Below, piece by piece: positions 34,988 to 44,119 of a DNA stretch of 64,000 nucleotides. The DNA comes from Streptomyces paradoxus (GTDB lineage Bacteria; Actinomycetota; Actinomycetes; Streptomycetales; Streptomycetaceae). Each line of letters begins with the position of its first letter. Within the stretch, counting starts at the first letter, position 1. The translations under genes were made by a program, and so were the position numbers. Below the pieces are notes generated by a model that worked only from the letters and a program-made list of their open reading frames with translations, was not told where the DNA came from and ran no database searches. The DNA lies in assembly GCF_014202475.1 (NCBI RefSeq), contig NZ_JACHGV010000001.1, positions 364,087-428,086 of the forward strand. Direction: 5' to 3'.

Positions 34988-36025
34988 CTACGCCGATCCG
35001 CGCCGCACCAGCGTCGTCGGCAGCACCACGCTGGACGGCGGCGCCCCGACGCCCTCTTGGGGGGCGGTTCGGTCGAGGCCGCGCAGCAGCAGGCGGGCCA
35101 TCAGGCGGCCCATCTCCTCGATGTCCTGACGGACCGTCGTCAGCGGCGGGTCGGTCTGTTCGGCGACGGGCCGCATGTCGTCGAACCCGATCACGGCCAC
35201 GTCGCCGGGAACCCGGCGGCCGGACTCGCGCAGGACACGCAGTGCCCCGGAGGCCATGAGGTCGTTTGCGGCGAACACCGCGTCCACGTCCGGGCAGCGG
35301 TCGAGGAGCTCGCGCATCGCCCGCTCGCCCCCGGCCGGGGTGAAGTCGGCCTCGGCGATCAGCCGCGGGTCGGCGTCCACCATGACGTCCCGGTAGCCGT
35401 CGAGGCGGTCCGCGGCGGAGGTCTGGTCGAGGGCGCCGGTGATGTGCGCGATCCGGTTGCGGCCGAGGCCGGCCAGGTGCCGGACGGCGTCGCGGGCACC
35501 GCCGCGGTTGTCGCTGTCGACGTAGACCACCTCGCGCCGGTCGCCGCTCCAGCCGGGCCGCCCGCCGAAGACGGTCGGGATGCCGGCCCGCTGGATCAGC
35601 TCCGGCAGCGGGTCGTCGAGGTGCAGGGAGAAGACGAGGGCGCCGTCGACATGTCCGCCGGCGAGGTACCTGCCGACCCGGGCGTGGTCGTCCCGGCCCT
35701 CCGTGAGGAGCAGGACGAGCTGGTTGTCGTGGGCGGTGAGCTCCTTGCTGATGCCGCGCAGCTGGAGCGCGAAGAACGGGTCGGCGAAGACCCGGGTCTC
35801 CGGTTCGGCGACGACGACCGCGACCGCGTCGTGCCGCCGGGTCACCAGGGAGCGGGCGGCCTGGTTGGGTACGTATCCGAGCTCGTCCACGGCCTTGCGG
35901 ACCCGCTCCACCAGGATGTCCCGCACCCCGTCGCCGCCGTTGACCACGCGGGACACGGTGGCCCGCGAGACACCGGCCCGGGCGGCCACGGCCTCCAGGG
36001 TGGGACGCGGCGCTGTGTCGGTCAC
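34988..36025 (-). CDS. LacI-family transcriptional regulator
   Basis: This 345-residue regulator has an N-terminal LacI helix-turn-helix (TLEAVAARAGVSRATVSRVV, about 9-28, then the hinge GYVPNQAARSL). A periplasmic-binding-protein-like sugar domain (about 65-335) contains GFDDMRPVAEQTDPPLTTVRQ, typical of LacI/GalR. I chose the GTG at 36025 with GGAG 7 bp upstream. It is encoded next to a secreted sugar-oxidation cluster and downstream of the laccase, so a sugar signal for that cluster is plausible. A perfect LacI-type operator lies about 60 bp upstream of its own start, pointing to autoregulation. Confidence 0.92.
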   Translation of the reverse strand: MTDTAPRPTLEAVAARAGVSRATVSRVVNGGDGVRDILVERVRKAVDELGYVPNQAARSLVTRRHDAVAVVVAEPETRVFADPFFALQLRGISKELTAHDNQLVLLLTEGRDDHARVGRYLAGGHVDGALVFSLHLDDPLPELIQRAGIPTVFGGRPGWSGDRREVVYVDSDNRGGARDAVRHLAGLGRNRIAHITGALDQTSAADRLDGYRDVMVDADPRLIAEADFTPAGGERAMRELLDRCPDVDAVFAANDLMASGALRVLRESGRRVPGDVAVIGFDDMRPVAEQTDPPLTTVRQDIEEMGRLMARLLLRGLDRTAPQEGVGAPPSSVVLPTTLVRRGSA

Positions 36026-36082
36026 TTCGGGGCTCCTCACCTGCGGCTGCGGATCAGGATAGCCCTGGGGCAGCGGCGCGGT

Positions 36083-36094
36083 GAGAGCGCTCTC
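36083..36094. promoter_or_regulatory. LacI-type operator GAGAGCGCTCTC
   Basis: A perfect 12-bp palindrome with the CG-centred core of LacI/GalR sites lies between the lacI-type gene and the laccase stop. It probably mediates autorepression. I saw no second copy elsewhere in the 36-42 kb cluster. Confidence 0.75.
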
Positions 36095-36119
36095 GCGTAG
36101 CGCGGTGAGCGGTCGCCCG

Positions 36120-37097
36120 TCAGTGCTCGTGGCCGCCGCCCGGCGGTTGCTCCCCGTGCTCGTGCGGCTCGTACCCCGGAATGGTCCCGTCCGGCTTCTT
36201 CACCAGGAACAGCCCCACCATCCCCATGTCGGAGTGGCTCTGCACGTGGCAGTGGTACATCCAGGCACCGGCGCCCACCCCCTCCCCCGCGATCACCTGG
36301 AAGCCGAACGAGTCGGCCGGGCCGGTGATCTTGTTGTCGATGACCTGGCTGGGGTCGTCGGGGCCGGTCAGCATGCCGGTGCGGTTGTCCGCCCAGCGGT
36401 GCCCGTGCATGTGGAACGTGTGGTAGAACTCGCCGTGCGTGATCACGATGAACTCGACGCGATCCCCCACCGTGGCCTCGAAGTCCGGCCCGGAGTGCGG
36501 CGGTTTGTTGTTGATGCGCATGTCGTTGAAGACGACGGTGTGCGTCCGGTCCGGCAGGACGTCTCCCTTGCGGCGGACGATGACCGGTCCGAACAGCCCC
36601 TTCTGCAGCCCCACCGTGCCGTGTTCGGTGCCGACGACGTGGTCGTGGTAGTGCCAGTAGCCCGCGCTGCCCGCCCGCCAGGTGCCGTCCTTGCGCCGGC
36701 CGGGGGCGTGGGTGCGCCAGGTGTAGGTCCGGGTGCCGCCCGGCTCCACATGACTGCGGTTCATTTTCGTGCCGTCGCTGGTGATTTCGTAGTCCAGGCC
36801 GTGGACGTGCAGACTCACCGCCACGTCCATCGTGTTCTCGAACTCGACGTGCAGTGTGTCGCCCTCGTTGAGCTCGATCAGCGGGCCCGGGACGGACGCC
36901 TTGCCCTTCTCCAGGCCGTAGCCCATCTGCCCGTCGGGGAGCTTCTCGGCGTAGAGCTTGATGCGCTTCACCTCGCCCCCGGCGGGCGCCGTCTTCGCCG
37001 GTCCGGCGGCGCTCACGGCCTCCGGCGCCACGGACAACGATGTCGCGACGGCCGCGCCGCCCAGCAGGACCCGCCGGTTGAAGCCACGTCTGTCCAT
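36120..37097 (-). CDS. Two-domain (small) laccase, multicopper oxidase
   Basis: This 325-residue laccase of the SLAC class is a two-domain enzyme that works as a trimer, oxidising phenols and other donors and reducing O2 to water. A Tat signal is evident ([20 protein letters not shown]). Copper motifs are [25 protein letters not shown] and the type-1/trinuclear motif [14 protein letters not shown] near the C-terminus, followed by a His/Gly/Glu-rich tail. I took the ATG at 37097, which places the twin Arg near the N-terminus. It is divergent from the ThuA-PQQ gene and upstream of lacI on the same strand. Confidence 0.95.
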   Translation of the reverse strand: MDRRGFNRRVLLGGAAVATSLSVAPEAVSAAGPAKTAPAGGEVKRIKLYAEKLPDGQMGYGLEKGKASVPGPLIELNEGDTLHVEFENTMDVAVSLHVHGLDYEITSDGTKMNRSHVEPGGTRTYTWRTHAPGRRKDGTWRAGSAGYWHYHDHVVGTEHGTVGLQKGLFGPVIVRRKGDVLPDRTHTVVFNDMRINNKPPHSGPDFEATVGDRVEFIVITHGEFYHTFHMHGHRWADNRTGMLTGPDDPSQVIDNKITGPADSFGFQVIAGEGVGAGAWMYHCHVQSHSDMGMVGLFLVKKPDGTIPGYEPHEHGEQPPGGGHEH

Positions 37098-37286
37098 GCG
37101 GAACTCCCCACCCTGGTAAGGCATTTACGGAGGCGTACCTGTGATGAACCTGTGAGACGGTACCGGCCGCGCTGCCGTTTATCCACACTCAAGACAAAGT
37201 TGGTGCCATCCCGGTCATAGGTATTGGCGTGACACGCAAAGGCGTTTAGCTTCCTTGGCGGTGTTGCTGTGACCGAGGAGGTGCCC

Positions 37287-39764
37287 ATGCACTTACGAGG
37301 GTTGAGCAAGTCAAGACGCGTCTGGGCGGCGTCCGTCGCCGCCGGGGTCGTGACCGCCGGGCTGCTGTCGGGCCCCGCCGCGAACGCGCGCCCTTATCCC
37401 GAACCCCCGCTGACAACGATGTCGATCAAGTCGCCACCAGGCGGCGCGAACGTACGGGTGCTGATCTTCCACGGTTCCGCGGCCGGGGAGGAGTCGCCGG
37501 TGGTGAACGCCGGGATCGAGGCCATCGAGGACATCGGCCTGTCGGGCCCGGCGAACCGCCGCTTCAAGGTCCAGGCCACCGGTGACGCCTCGGTGTTCAC
37601 CGACGAGACGAGGCTCGGCCGGTTCAACGCGATCGTGTTCCTGACCGGCGGGGGCGACGTCCTCGACGCGGAGCAGGAGGCCGGCCTGGAGGCCTACATG
37701 GAGGCCGGCGGCGGATTCGTCGGCATCCATGACGCGGCGCGCGCGGAGCCGTACTCGGACTGGTACACCGGACTGGTGGGTGCCCGCCCGGCCGCTTCGA
37801 GCCCGACCGCCGTGCAGCGGGCGACCGTCGAGGTCGGCGACCGCACCCACCCCGCCACCAAGGACCTGCCGGTGCAGTGGAAGCGCCCGGACCGGTGGCT
37901 GAACTGGGTGAAGAACCCGTCGGGCGACGTGCACACGGTGGCCCGGGTCCGCGAGTCGACGTACCAGCCGGGCTCGGGCTCCAACGGCTGGGACCACCCG
38001 GTCAGCTGGTGCCGGGACTACGACGGCGGGCGGTCCTTCTACACGGGCATGGGCGGGACGGTCTCGTCGTACGACGAGACCGACTTCCGTGACCATCTGC
38101 GCGGCGCGCTGCTGTGGACGACCCGTCTGGAGCAGGCCGACTGCAAGGCCGCCATCAACGCCAACTACGCGGCGGAGCGGCTGACCAAGCCCAACCAGCC
38201 GGGGCAGAACGACCAGATCGGCGAGCCGCACGGGATGGTCACCGCGCCCGACGGCCGGGTCTTCTACATCGGCCGGGGCGGCGCGGACTCCTCGCAGCCC
38301 GTGATCACCGACTGGAACAACCCCGGCATCGGCAAGGGCAAGGGCGAGATCCACGTCTACGACCCGAAGACCAGGCAGGTCACCCTGGCCGGGGCGCTCA
38401 CCGTCTTCGGCAACAAGGGCGGCGGCGACGAGCTGGTCAAGGTCGAGGAGGGACTGCTCGGCATCGAGCTGGACCCGGGGTTCGCGCAGAACGGCTGGGT
38501 GTATCTGCACTACACGCCGCACGAGCGGATCAACCGCGAGACGCGGATGGCGGAGCGGTGGGTCTCCCGGTTCACGCTCGACCGGGCCACGAACAAGCTG
38601 GACCTGTCCAGCGAGAAGGTGCTGCTGAAGTGGCCGGTGCAGATCCACAGCTGCTGCCACGCGGGCGGCGGGATGGCCTGGGACTCCAAGGGCAATCTGT
38701 ACATCGCCACCGGTGACAACAACTCCAGCGGCTTCAGCGCCGGTTACTCGGGCAACAACCCGGAGCCGAACTACAAGGGCGTCTCCTTCGCCGACGCCCG
38801 CCGCACCGCCGGCAACACCAACAACCTCAACGGCAAGATCCTGCGCATCCACCCGGAGCCGGACGGGACGTACACCCTCCCCGAGGGCAACCTGTTCACC
38901 GGGAAGGAGACCGCCGAGGGCGGCGGCAAGACGCGCGGCGAGATCTACGTGATGGGCGTCCGCAACCCGGCGCGCATCTCCGTCGACAAGTCGACCGACG
39001 TGCTCTACGCGGGTTGGGTCGGGCCGGACGCGAGCGCGCCCTCGACGACCTGGGGGCCGGCCAAGTACGACACCTTCGCCGCCATCACCGAGGCGGGCAA
39101 CCGCGGCTGGCCGTACTGCATGGGCAACAAGCAGCCCTACCGGGACCGCAATCTGCCGGACCCGTCCAAGCCGCTCGGCTGGTACGACTGCGACCGCCCG
39201 AAGAACGAGTCGCCGAACAACGACGGCCTGGTGAACCTGCCGCCGGTGACAGGCAACAACATCTGGTACGCGCCGTCGGGCGGTGCGCCGGACTACCCGA
39301 GGGACGCCAGTGGTGTCCCGTCGTACAAGCCGGCGGAGGCCACGCACCGGCTGCCCTGGCTCAAGGGCGGCGGGCAGGCCGCGATGAACGGGCCGGTCTA
39401 CCGGTACGGCACGGTCGCGGCGGACAGTGCCGTCAAGTGGCCGGCGTACTGGGACGGCAAGTGGTTCGTCGGTGACTTCTACGACGCCGACCAGCCGCGC
39501 CACGCGGTGCTGATGGACCCGAAGACGCAAGGGGACGGCGGTCTGCCGGTGCACGCGGAGTCGCTGAAGAAGATCGTGCCGGTCGGCAACGACGGCATCA
39601 GGAACCTCATGGACTGGAAGTTCGGTCCGGACGGCGCCCTGTACGTCCTCGACTACGGGCGCGGCTTCTTCACCTCGGACTCCAAGTCGGCCCTGTGGCG
39701 CGTCACCTACAAGGGCGGCGGGCCCACCCCGGCCGCCGGTCAGCTGGCGAGGGGGACCGAATGA
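37287..39764 (+). CDS. Secreted ThuA domain / PQQ-dependent sugar dehydrogenase fusion
   Basis: This 825-residue exported protein has a signal peptide (about 1-37, cleavage near NARPYPEP), then a ThuA-like domain (about 52-290: VRVLIFHGSA, FVGIHDAARAEPYSDWYTGLV, HPVSWCRDYDGGRSFYTGMG). A six-bladed glucose/sorbosone dehydrogenase propeller follows (about 310-815: LLGIELDPGFAQNGWVYLHY, HAGGGMAWDSKGNLYIATGD, GVRNPARISVD, LDYGRGFF). The propeller needs PQQ to oxidise sugars. The start has GAGGAGG upstream. Codon 3 is TTA (37293-37295), the rare Leu codon read by bldA tRNA, so expression should depend on development. Its stop overlaps the next start (ATGA). Confidence 0.9.
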   Translation: MHLRGLSKSRRVWAASVAAGVVTAGLLSGPAANARPYPEPPLTTMSIKSPPGGANVRVLIFHGSAAGEESPVVNAGIEAIEDIGLSGPANRRFKVQATGDASVFTDETRLGRFNAIVFLTGGGDVLDAEQEAGLEAYMEAGGGFVGIHDAARAEPYSDWYTGLVGARPAASSPTAVQRATVEVGDRTHPATKDLPVQWKRPDRWLNWVKNPSGDVHTVARVRESTYQPGSGSNGWDHPVSWCRDYDGGRSFYTGMGGTVSSYDETDFRDHLRGALLWTTRLEQADCKAAINANYAAERLTKPNQPGQNDQIGEPHGMVTAPDGRVFYIGRGGADSSQPVITDWNNPGIGKGKGEIHVYDPKTRQVTLAGALTVFGNKGGGDELVKVEEGLLGIELDPGFAQNGWVYLHYTPHERINRETRMAERWVSRFTLDRATNKLDLSSEKVLLKWPVQIHSCCHAGGGMAWDSKGNLYIATGDNNSSGFSAGYSGNNPEPNYKGVSFADARRTAGNTNNLNGKILRIHPEPDGTYTLPEGNLFTGKETAEGGGKTRGEIYVMGVRNPARISVDKSTDVLYAGWVGPDASAPSTTWGPAKYDTFAAITEAGNRGWPYCMGNKQPYRDRNLPDPSKPLGWYDCDRPKNESPNNDGLVNLPPVTGNNIWYAPSGGAPDYPRDASGVPSYKPAEATHRLPWLKGGGQAAMNGPVYRYGTVAADSAVKWPAYWDGKWFVGDFYDADQPRHAVLMDPKTQGDGGLPVHAESLKKIVPVGNDGIRNLMDWKFGPDGALYVLDYGRGFFTSDSKSALWRVTYKGGGPTPAAGQLARGTE

Positions 39765-41953
39765 TCCTGGGACGCAGAGTCTGGGCCGCCCTGCTGGCCG
39801 CCCTGCTGATGCTGCTCGGCGTGCAGGCGCTGCCCGCCGCCGGGCAGCCCGGCACAGAGGCCGCCGACCAGGTGCTCACCTGGACGGCCGGCAACGACAT
39901 CGACAAGTACCTCTCGGCGCCGAAGACAGCGGTCGCCGGCACGGCCACGATCGTGTTCGAGAACAGCGCGGCCACCGGCAACACCACGGGCATGCCGCAC
40001 ACGCTGACGTTCGTGACCAGCGATCCCGAGTTCAACAGCGACGTGCAGCTCAACATCCTGGCCAACCCCAACGACGCCCAGGGCGGCAAGCACACCGCCC
40101 AGGTCACGCTCACGCCCGGCCGGTACTTCTACCACTGCACGATCCCCGGCCACGGGCAGATGCAGGGCATCCTCACGGTGACCGAGGGCACCGGTGAGGA
40201 CACCACCGCGCCCGAGGCGTCGGCGCACGTGAGCGGCACGCAGAACACGCAGGGCCAGTACGTCGGCTCCGCGAGCGTGGCGCTGCACGCCACCGACGAG
40301 GGCGGCTCCGGCGTCGACCGGATCGAGTACGCGCTCGGCGACGCGGGTGCCTGGCAGCCGTACACCGCACCGGTCGTCGTCGACCAGGTCGGCAGCCACA
40401 CGGTCCGCTACCGGGCGTTCGACAAGGCGGGGAACGTGTCCGCCGAGAAGAGCGCCGCGTTCACGGTCGTGGCGCCCCAGTCGGAGGACACCACCGCGCC
40501 GGAGACGTCGGCGACGGTGACCGGGGAGCGCAACGCCGACGGGGCGTACATCGACATGGCGACGGTCACCGTCTCCGCCTCCGACACGGGGTCCGGGGTC
40601 AACACCGTCGAGTACGCGGTCGGTTCGGGCGCGTGGCAGCCGTACACGGCGCCCGTGATGGTGCACCAGGTGGGCGAGCACACCGTCCGCTACCGCGCCA
40701 CCGACAAGGCGGGCAACGTGGCGGCGGAGAAGAGCGTGCGGTTCACGGTGGCCGCTGCGCCGCCGCAGGACACCACCCCGCCGGTGACGGGTGTGACCGT
40801 GGAAGGCACGAAGAACTCCGCCGGGGCGTACGTCAACAGCGCCCGGGTGACCGTCACCGCGACCGACGCGCACGGTTCGGGCGTCGAGAGGATCGAGTAC
40901 TCGCTGGACGGCGGGCCCTACCTCGCCTATTCGGCCCCGGTGGTGGTCGACCGGGCGGGTGCGCACACCGTGGCCTACCGGGCGACGGACAAGGCCGGGA
41001 ACACCGCGGCGGCCCGCACGGTGACCTTCACGGTCGTCTCCGGGCAGGTCCCGGCGCCGGACTGCCCGGAGTACGACGAGCGGCTGACGGTGATCGTCGG
41101 CACGGTCGACTCCGGGGTGCGCAACCGGGTGACCGACAACCGGTGCCGGATCGGCGAGCTGATCGAGGACGAGAAGGAGTGGACGTCCCAGGCGCTGTTC
41201 CTCAAGCACGTGACGTCCGTTCTCGACGCGCTGCTGAAGGAAGGGGTCATCGACCAGCGGGAGTCCAGGGCGATCCGGAAGGCGGCCCGCGAGTCGGGCA
41301 TCGGCAAGCCGGGGCAGACCGAGGGCTACCGTGCGCTGTTCGACGGCACGGCGGAGTCGCTCGCCAAGTGGCAGCAGGTGGGCGGCGGTTCGTTCGGGCT
41401 GAACCCGGACGGGACGATCACCTCCAGCACCACGACGCCCGGCATGGGCATGCTGTGGTTCCCGCAGCGCAAGTACGGCGACTTCTCGCTGAAGCTCCAG
41501 TGGCGTGACGACGCTCCCGGCGCCGGCAACGCCAACTCGGGTGTCTTCGTGCGCTTCCCGTGGGTCCACGACCACCCCGAGGAGTCCCGCCCGGAGTGGG
41601 TCGCCATCAAGTACGGGCACGAGGTGCAGGTGCTCGACCGGCCCGACGGCGACATGTACAAGACGGGGTCGGTCTACGGCTTCGACCGGGTCGGTCTGGC
41701 CGGCGCGGGCGTGACGCAGAAGGGCACCTGGAACGACTACGAGATCCGCGTGGAGGGCCAGCACTACTCGGTGTTCCGCAACGGTGTGCTGATCAACGAG
41801 TTCGACAACACCGGCGGCCAGGAGTTCAGCCCGCCCCGCTCGGACGACCCGGGCACGGACGGGCGGCGGTTCGCCTCCGGCCACATCGGGCTCCAGGTGC
41901 ACGGCACGACGGATGTGGTCTCGTACCGGGACATCCGGATCAAGGAGCTGTAG
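39761..41953 (+). CDS. Secreted cupredoxin / Ig-like repeats / DUF1080 (3-keto-disaccharide hydrolase) protein
   Basis: This 730-residue exported multidomain protein begins with a signal peptide (about 1-30). A cupredoxin domain follows (about 38-145) with type-1 copper ligands: His in GMPHTLTF, then Cys, His and Met in YHCTIPGHGQMQG. Next are three tandem Ig-like repeats of about 94 residues (starts near 145, 242 and 336, each opening DTT(A/P)P and containing HTVxYRAxDKAGN), a helical linker (about 430-520) and a C-terminal DUF1080 domain (about 520-730, YRALFDGTAESLAKW ... HIGLQVHG). DUF1080 members hydrolyse 3-keto-glycosides. It is translationally coupled to the ThuA-PQQ gene. Its stop overlaps the convergent polymerase gene by 14 bp. 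Confidence 0.88.
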   Translation: MILGRRVWAALLAALLMLLGVQALPAAGQPGTEAADQVLTWTAGNDIDKYLSAPKTAVAGTATIVFENSAATGNTTGMPHTLTFVTSDPEFNSDVQLNILANPNDAQGGKHTAQVTLTPGRYFYHCTIPGHGQMQGILTVTEGTGEDTTAPEASAHVSGTQNTQGQYVGSASVALHATDEGGSGVDRIEYALGDAGAWQPYTAPVVVDQVGSHTVRYRAFDKAGNVSAEKSAAFTVVAPQSEDTTAPETSATVTGERNADGAYIDMATVTVSASDTGSGVNTVEYAVGSGAWQPYTAPVMVHQVGEHTVRYRATDKAGNVAAEKSVRFTVAAAPPQDTTPPVTGVTVEGTKNSAGAYVNSARVTVTATDAHGSGVERIEYSLDGGPYLAYSAPVVVDRAGAHTVAYRATDKAGNTAAARTVTFTVVSGQVPAPDCPEYDERLTVIVGTVDSGVRNRVTDNRCRIGELIEDEKEWTSQALFLKHVTSVLDALLKEGVIDQRESRAIRKAARESGIGKPGQTEGYRALFDGTAESLAKWQQVGGGSFGLNPDGTITSSTTTPGMGMLWFPQRKYGDFSLKLQWRDDAPGAGNANSGVFVRFPWVHDHPEESRPEWVAIKYGHEVQVLDRPDGDMYKTGSVYGFDRVGLAGAGVTQKGTWNDYEIRVEGQHYSVFRNGVLINEFDNTGGQEFSPPRSDDPGTDGRRFASGHIGLQVHGTTDVVSYRDIRIKEL

Positions 41954-42971
41954 GAGGCTCCTTCTCCTTGCGGGCCCTGCTCGGCTGTACCCGTCTGGGC
42001 TCCCCCGGCATCTTCGGATACTCGGGCGGGTACGGCAGGTCGCCCAGACCGTGGTCGTGCTCGTCGCGGCGGGCCAGGTCGAGCAGGGCTTCCAGGGAGT
42101 AGCGCTTGTCGTCCATGTCCGCGTGCACGTCGCCGAGTTCGGCGAAGCGCGAGGGCATGGTCGCGAGGTCGAAGTCCTGGGGGTGCGCGATGCCGACCTC
42201 GTCCCAGCGCAGGGGCGCGGAGACGGGGGCGTGCGGGCGGGGGCGTACGGAGTAGGCGGAGGCGATCGTGCGGTCGCGTGCCGTCTGGTTGTAGTCGATG
42301 AAGATGCGTCTGCCGCGCTCCTCCTTCCACCACTTGATGGTCACCTGCTCGGGCATCCGCCGTTCCATCTCCCGGCCGACGGCGATGGCGGCGCGCCGGA
42401 CCTGGGTGAAGGTCCAGCGCGGTTCGATGGGCACGAAGACGTGCAGGCCCCGGCCGCCCGAGGTCTTGGGGAAGCCGCACAGGCCGCCGAACTCGTCGAG
42501 TACTGCCCGGAGTTCGTGGGCGGCGCGGGCGGCGTCGTCGTAGTCGGTGCCGGGCTGCGGGTCGAGGTCGATGCGGAGTTCGTCCGGGTGGTCGACGTCG
42601 TCGCGGCGGACCGGCCAGGGGTGGAAGGTGAGGGTGCCGAACTGGGCGGCCCACACCACCGCTCCGGCCTCGGTGGGGCACATCTCGTCGGCGCTGCGGC
42701 CGCTGGGGAAGGTGATGTGCGCGGTCGGGATCCATCCGGGCATGTTCTTCGGCGCCCGCTTCTGGAAGAAGTTCTCGCCGTTCACGCCCTCGGGGTAGCG
42801 CTCCAGGGTGGTCGGCCGGTCGCGCAGGGCGCGCAGGATGCCGGGGCCGACAGCGATGTAGTAGCGCGCCAGGTCCAGCTTGGTGAAACCGCGCTCGGGA
42901 AAGAACATCTTGTCCGGGCTGGACAGCCGTACGGTCCGGCCGTCCACGTCCAGCTCCACCGCGTCACCCAT
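41940..42971 (-). CDS. LigD-type polymerase/primase (AEP superfamily)
   Basis: This 343-residue stand-alone version of the LigD polymerase domain matches archaeo-eukaryotic primases. The catalytic pair is in ELRIDLDPQPG (about 140-150), with the upstream SSPDKMFFPERGFTKLDLARYY and the GFPKTSGGRGLHVFVPI motif typical of this group. The family adds ribo- or deoxynucleotides to DNA ends and gaps in nonhomologous end joining. It has no nuclease or ligase domain; the ligase is encoded divergently 73 bp away. No Ku gene is in the window. The C-terminal tail is basic. Confidence 0.92.
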   Translation of the reverse strand: MGDAVELDVDGRTVRLSSPDKMFFPERGFTKLDLARYYIAVGPGILRALRDRPTTLERYPEGVNGENFFQKRAPKNMPGWIPTAHITFPSGRSADEMCPTEAGAVVWAAQFGTLTFHPWPVRRDDVDHPDELRIDLDPQPGTDYDDAARAAHELRAVLDEFGGLCGFPKTSGGRGLHVFVPIEPRWTFTQVRRAAIAVGREMERRMPEQVTIKWWKEERGRRIFIDYNQTARDRTIASAYSVRPRPHAPVSAPLRWDEVGIAHPQDFDLATMPSRFAELGDVHADMDDKRYSLEALLDLARRDEHDHGLGDLPYPPEYPKMPGEPRRVQPSRARKEKEPPTAP

Positions 42972-43044
42972 GCCGCCACGGTAGGCGTCGCCCGCATACC
43001 TCGCACATCGGGCACGCGGTGGGATACCGGCGCAGAATCGATCC

Positions 43045-44109
43045 ATGGATCTGCCGGTGATGCCCCCTGTCCTGCCGATGCTCGCCAAGTCCGTGGCGGC
43101 GATCCCCGCAGGGATGCAGTACGAGGCGAAGTGGGACGGGTTCCGGGCGATCGTGTTCCGCGACGGGGACGAGGTCGAGCTGGGCAGCCGTACCGGAAAG
43201 CCTCTGACCAGGTACTTTCCCGAGCTGGTGACGGCTGTGCGGGAGCGGTTGCCCGAGCGGTGCGTGGTGGACGGGGAGATCGTGATCGCGCGGGAGGGGC
43301 ATCTGGACTTCGACGCGCTGACGGAGCGGATCCACCCGGCGGACTCGCGGGTGCGGACGCTGGCCGAGCGGACCCCGGCTTCGCTCGTCGTGTTCGACCT
43401 GCTGGCGCTGGGCGACGAGTCGCTGATGGACGTCCCGCTGGCCGAGCGCCGGGAACGGCTGGCCGGGGCGCTGTCCGGGGTGCGGGCGCCGGTGCACCTG
43501 GCGCCGGCGACCACCGACATCGAGGTGGCGCGGCGGTGGTTCGAGGAGTACGAGGGCGCCGGTCTCGACGGTGTCATCGCCAAGCCGCCGGCCGTGCGCT
43601 ACCGGCCGGACGAGCGTGCCATGTTCAAGATCAAGCACGAGCGGACGGCGGACGTCGTGGTCGCCGGGTACCGCCTGCACAAGAGCGGCCCGGTCGTGGG
43701 TTCGCTGCTGCTCGGCCTGTACGACGACCGGGGCACCCTCCAGCACGTGGGCGTGTCCGCGGCTTTCACGATGAAGCGCCGTGCCGAGCTGGTGGAGGAG
43801 CTGGAGCCGCTGCGGCTGGACGACGTGGCGGGGCATCCGTGGGCGGCCTGGTCCGAGGAGGCCGCGCACGAGACGGCCCGGCTGCCGGGGGCGCCGAGCC
43901 GCTGGTCGGGCCGCAAGGACCTCTCGTGGGTGCCGCTGCGGCCGGACCGGGTGGCCGAGGTGGCGTACGACCACATGGAGAACGGGCAGCGCTTCCGCCA
44001 CACGGCCCGTTTCCGCCGCTGGCGCCCGGACCGGGCCCCCGAGAGCTGCACGTACGCGCAACTGGAGGAGCCGGTCCGCTACGACCTGGCGGAGATTCTC
44101 GGCGGCTAG
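43045..44109 (+). CDS. ATP-dependent DNA ligase (LigC/LigD-ligase type)
   Basis: This 354-residue ligase seals DNA nicks. The adenylation motif I is EAKWDGFRA (about 28-36, Lys nucleophile), motif III VFDLLALGD, motif IV AGLDGVIAKPP, and motif V MFKIKHERTADVVVAGY. The OB-fold region (about 215-340) follows. The length is that of ligase plus OB domains without extra nuclease. Divergent placement beside a LigD-type polymerase suggests the two proteins work together at double-strand breaks or gaps, as a split LigD. Confidence 0.95.
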   Translation: MDLPVMPPVLPMLAKSVAAIPAGMQYEAKWDGFRAIVFRDGDEVELGSRTGKPLTRYFPELVTAVRERLPERCVVDGEIVIAREGHLDFDALTERIHPADSRVRTLAERTPASLVVFDLLALGDESLMDVPLAERRERLAGALSGVRAPVHLAPATTDIEVARRWFEEYEGAGLDGVIAKPPAVRYRPDERAMFKIKHERTADVVVAGYRLHKSGPVVGSLLLGLYDDRGTLQHVGVSAAFTMKRRAELVEELEPLRLDDVAGHPWAAWSEEAAHETARLPGAPSRWSGRKDLSWVPLRPDRVAEVAYDHMENGQRFRHTARFRRWRPDRAPESCTYAQLEEPVRYDLAEILGG

Positions 44110-44119
44110 CCGGGACCGG

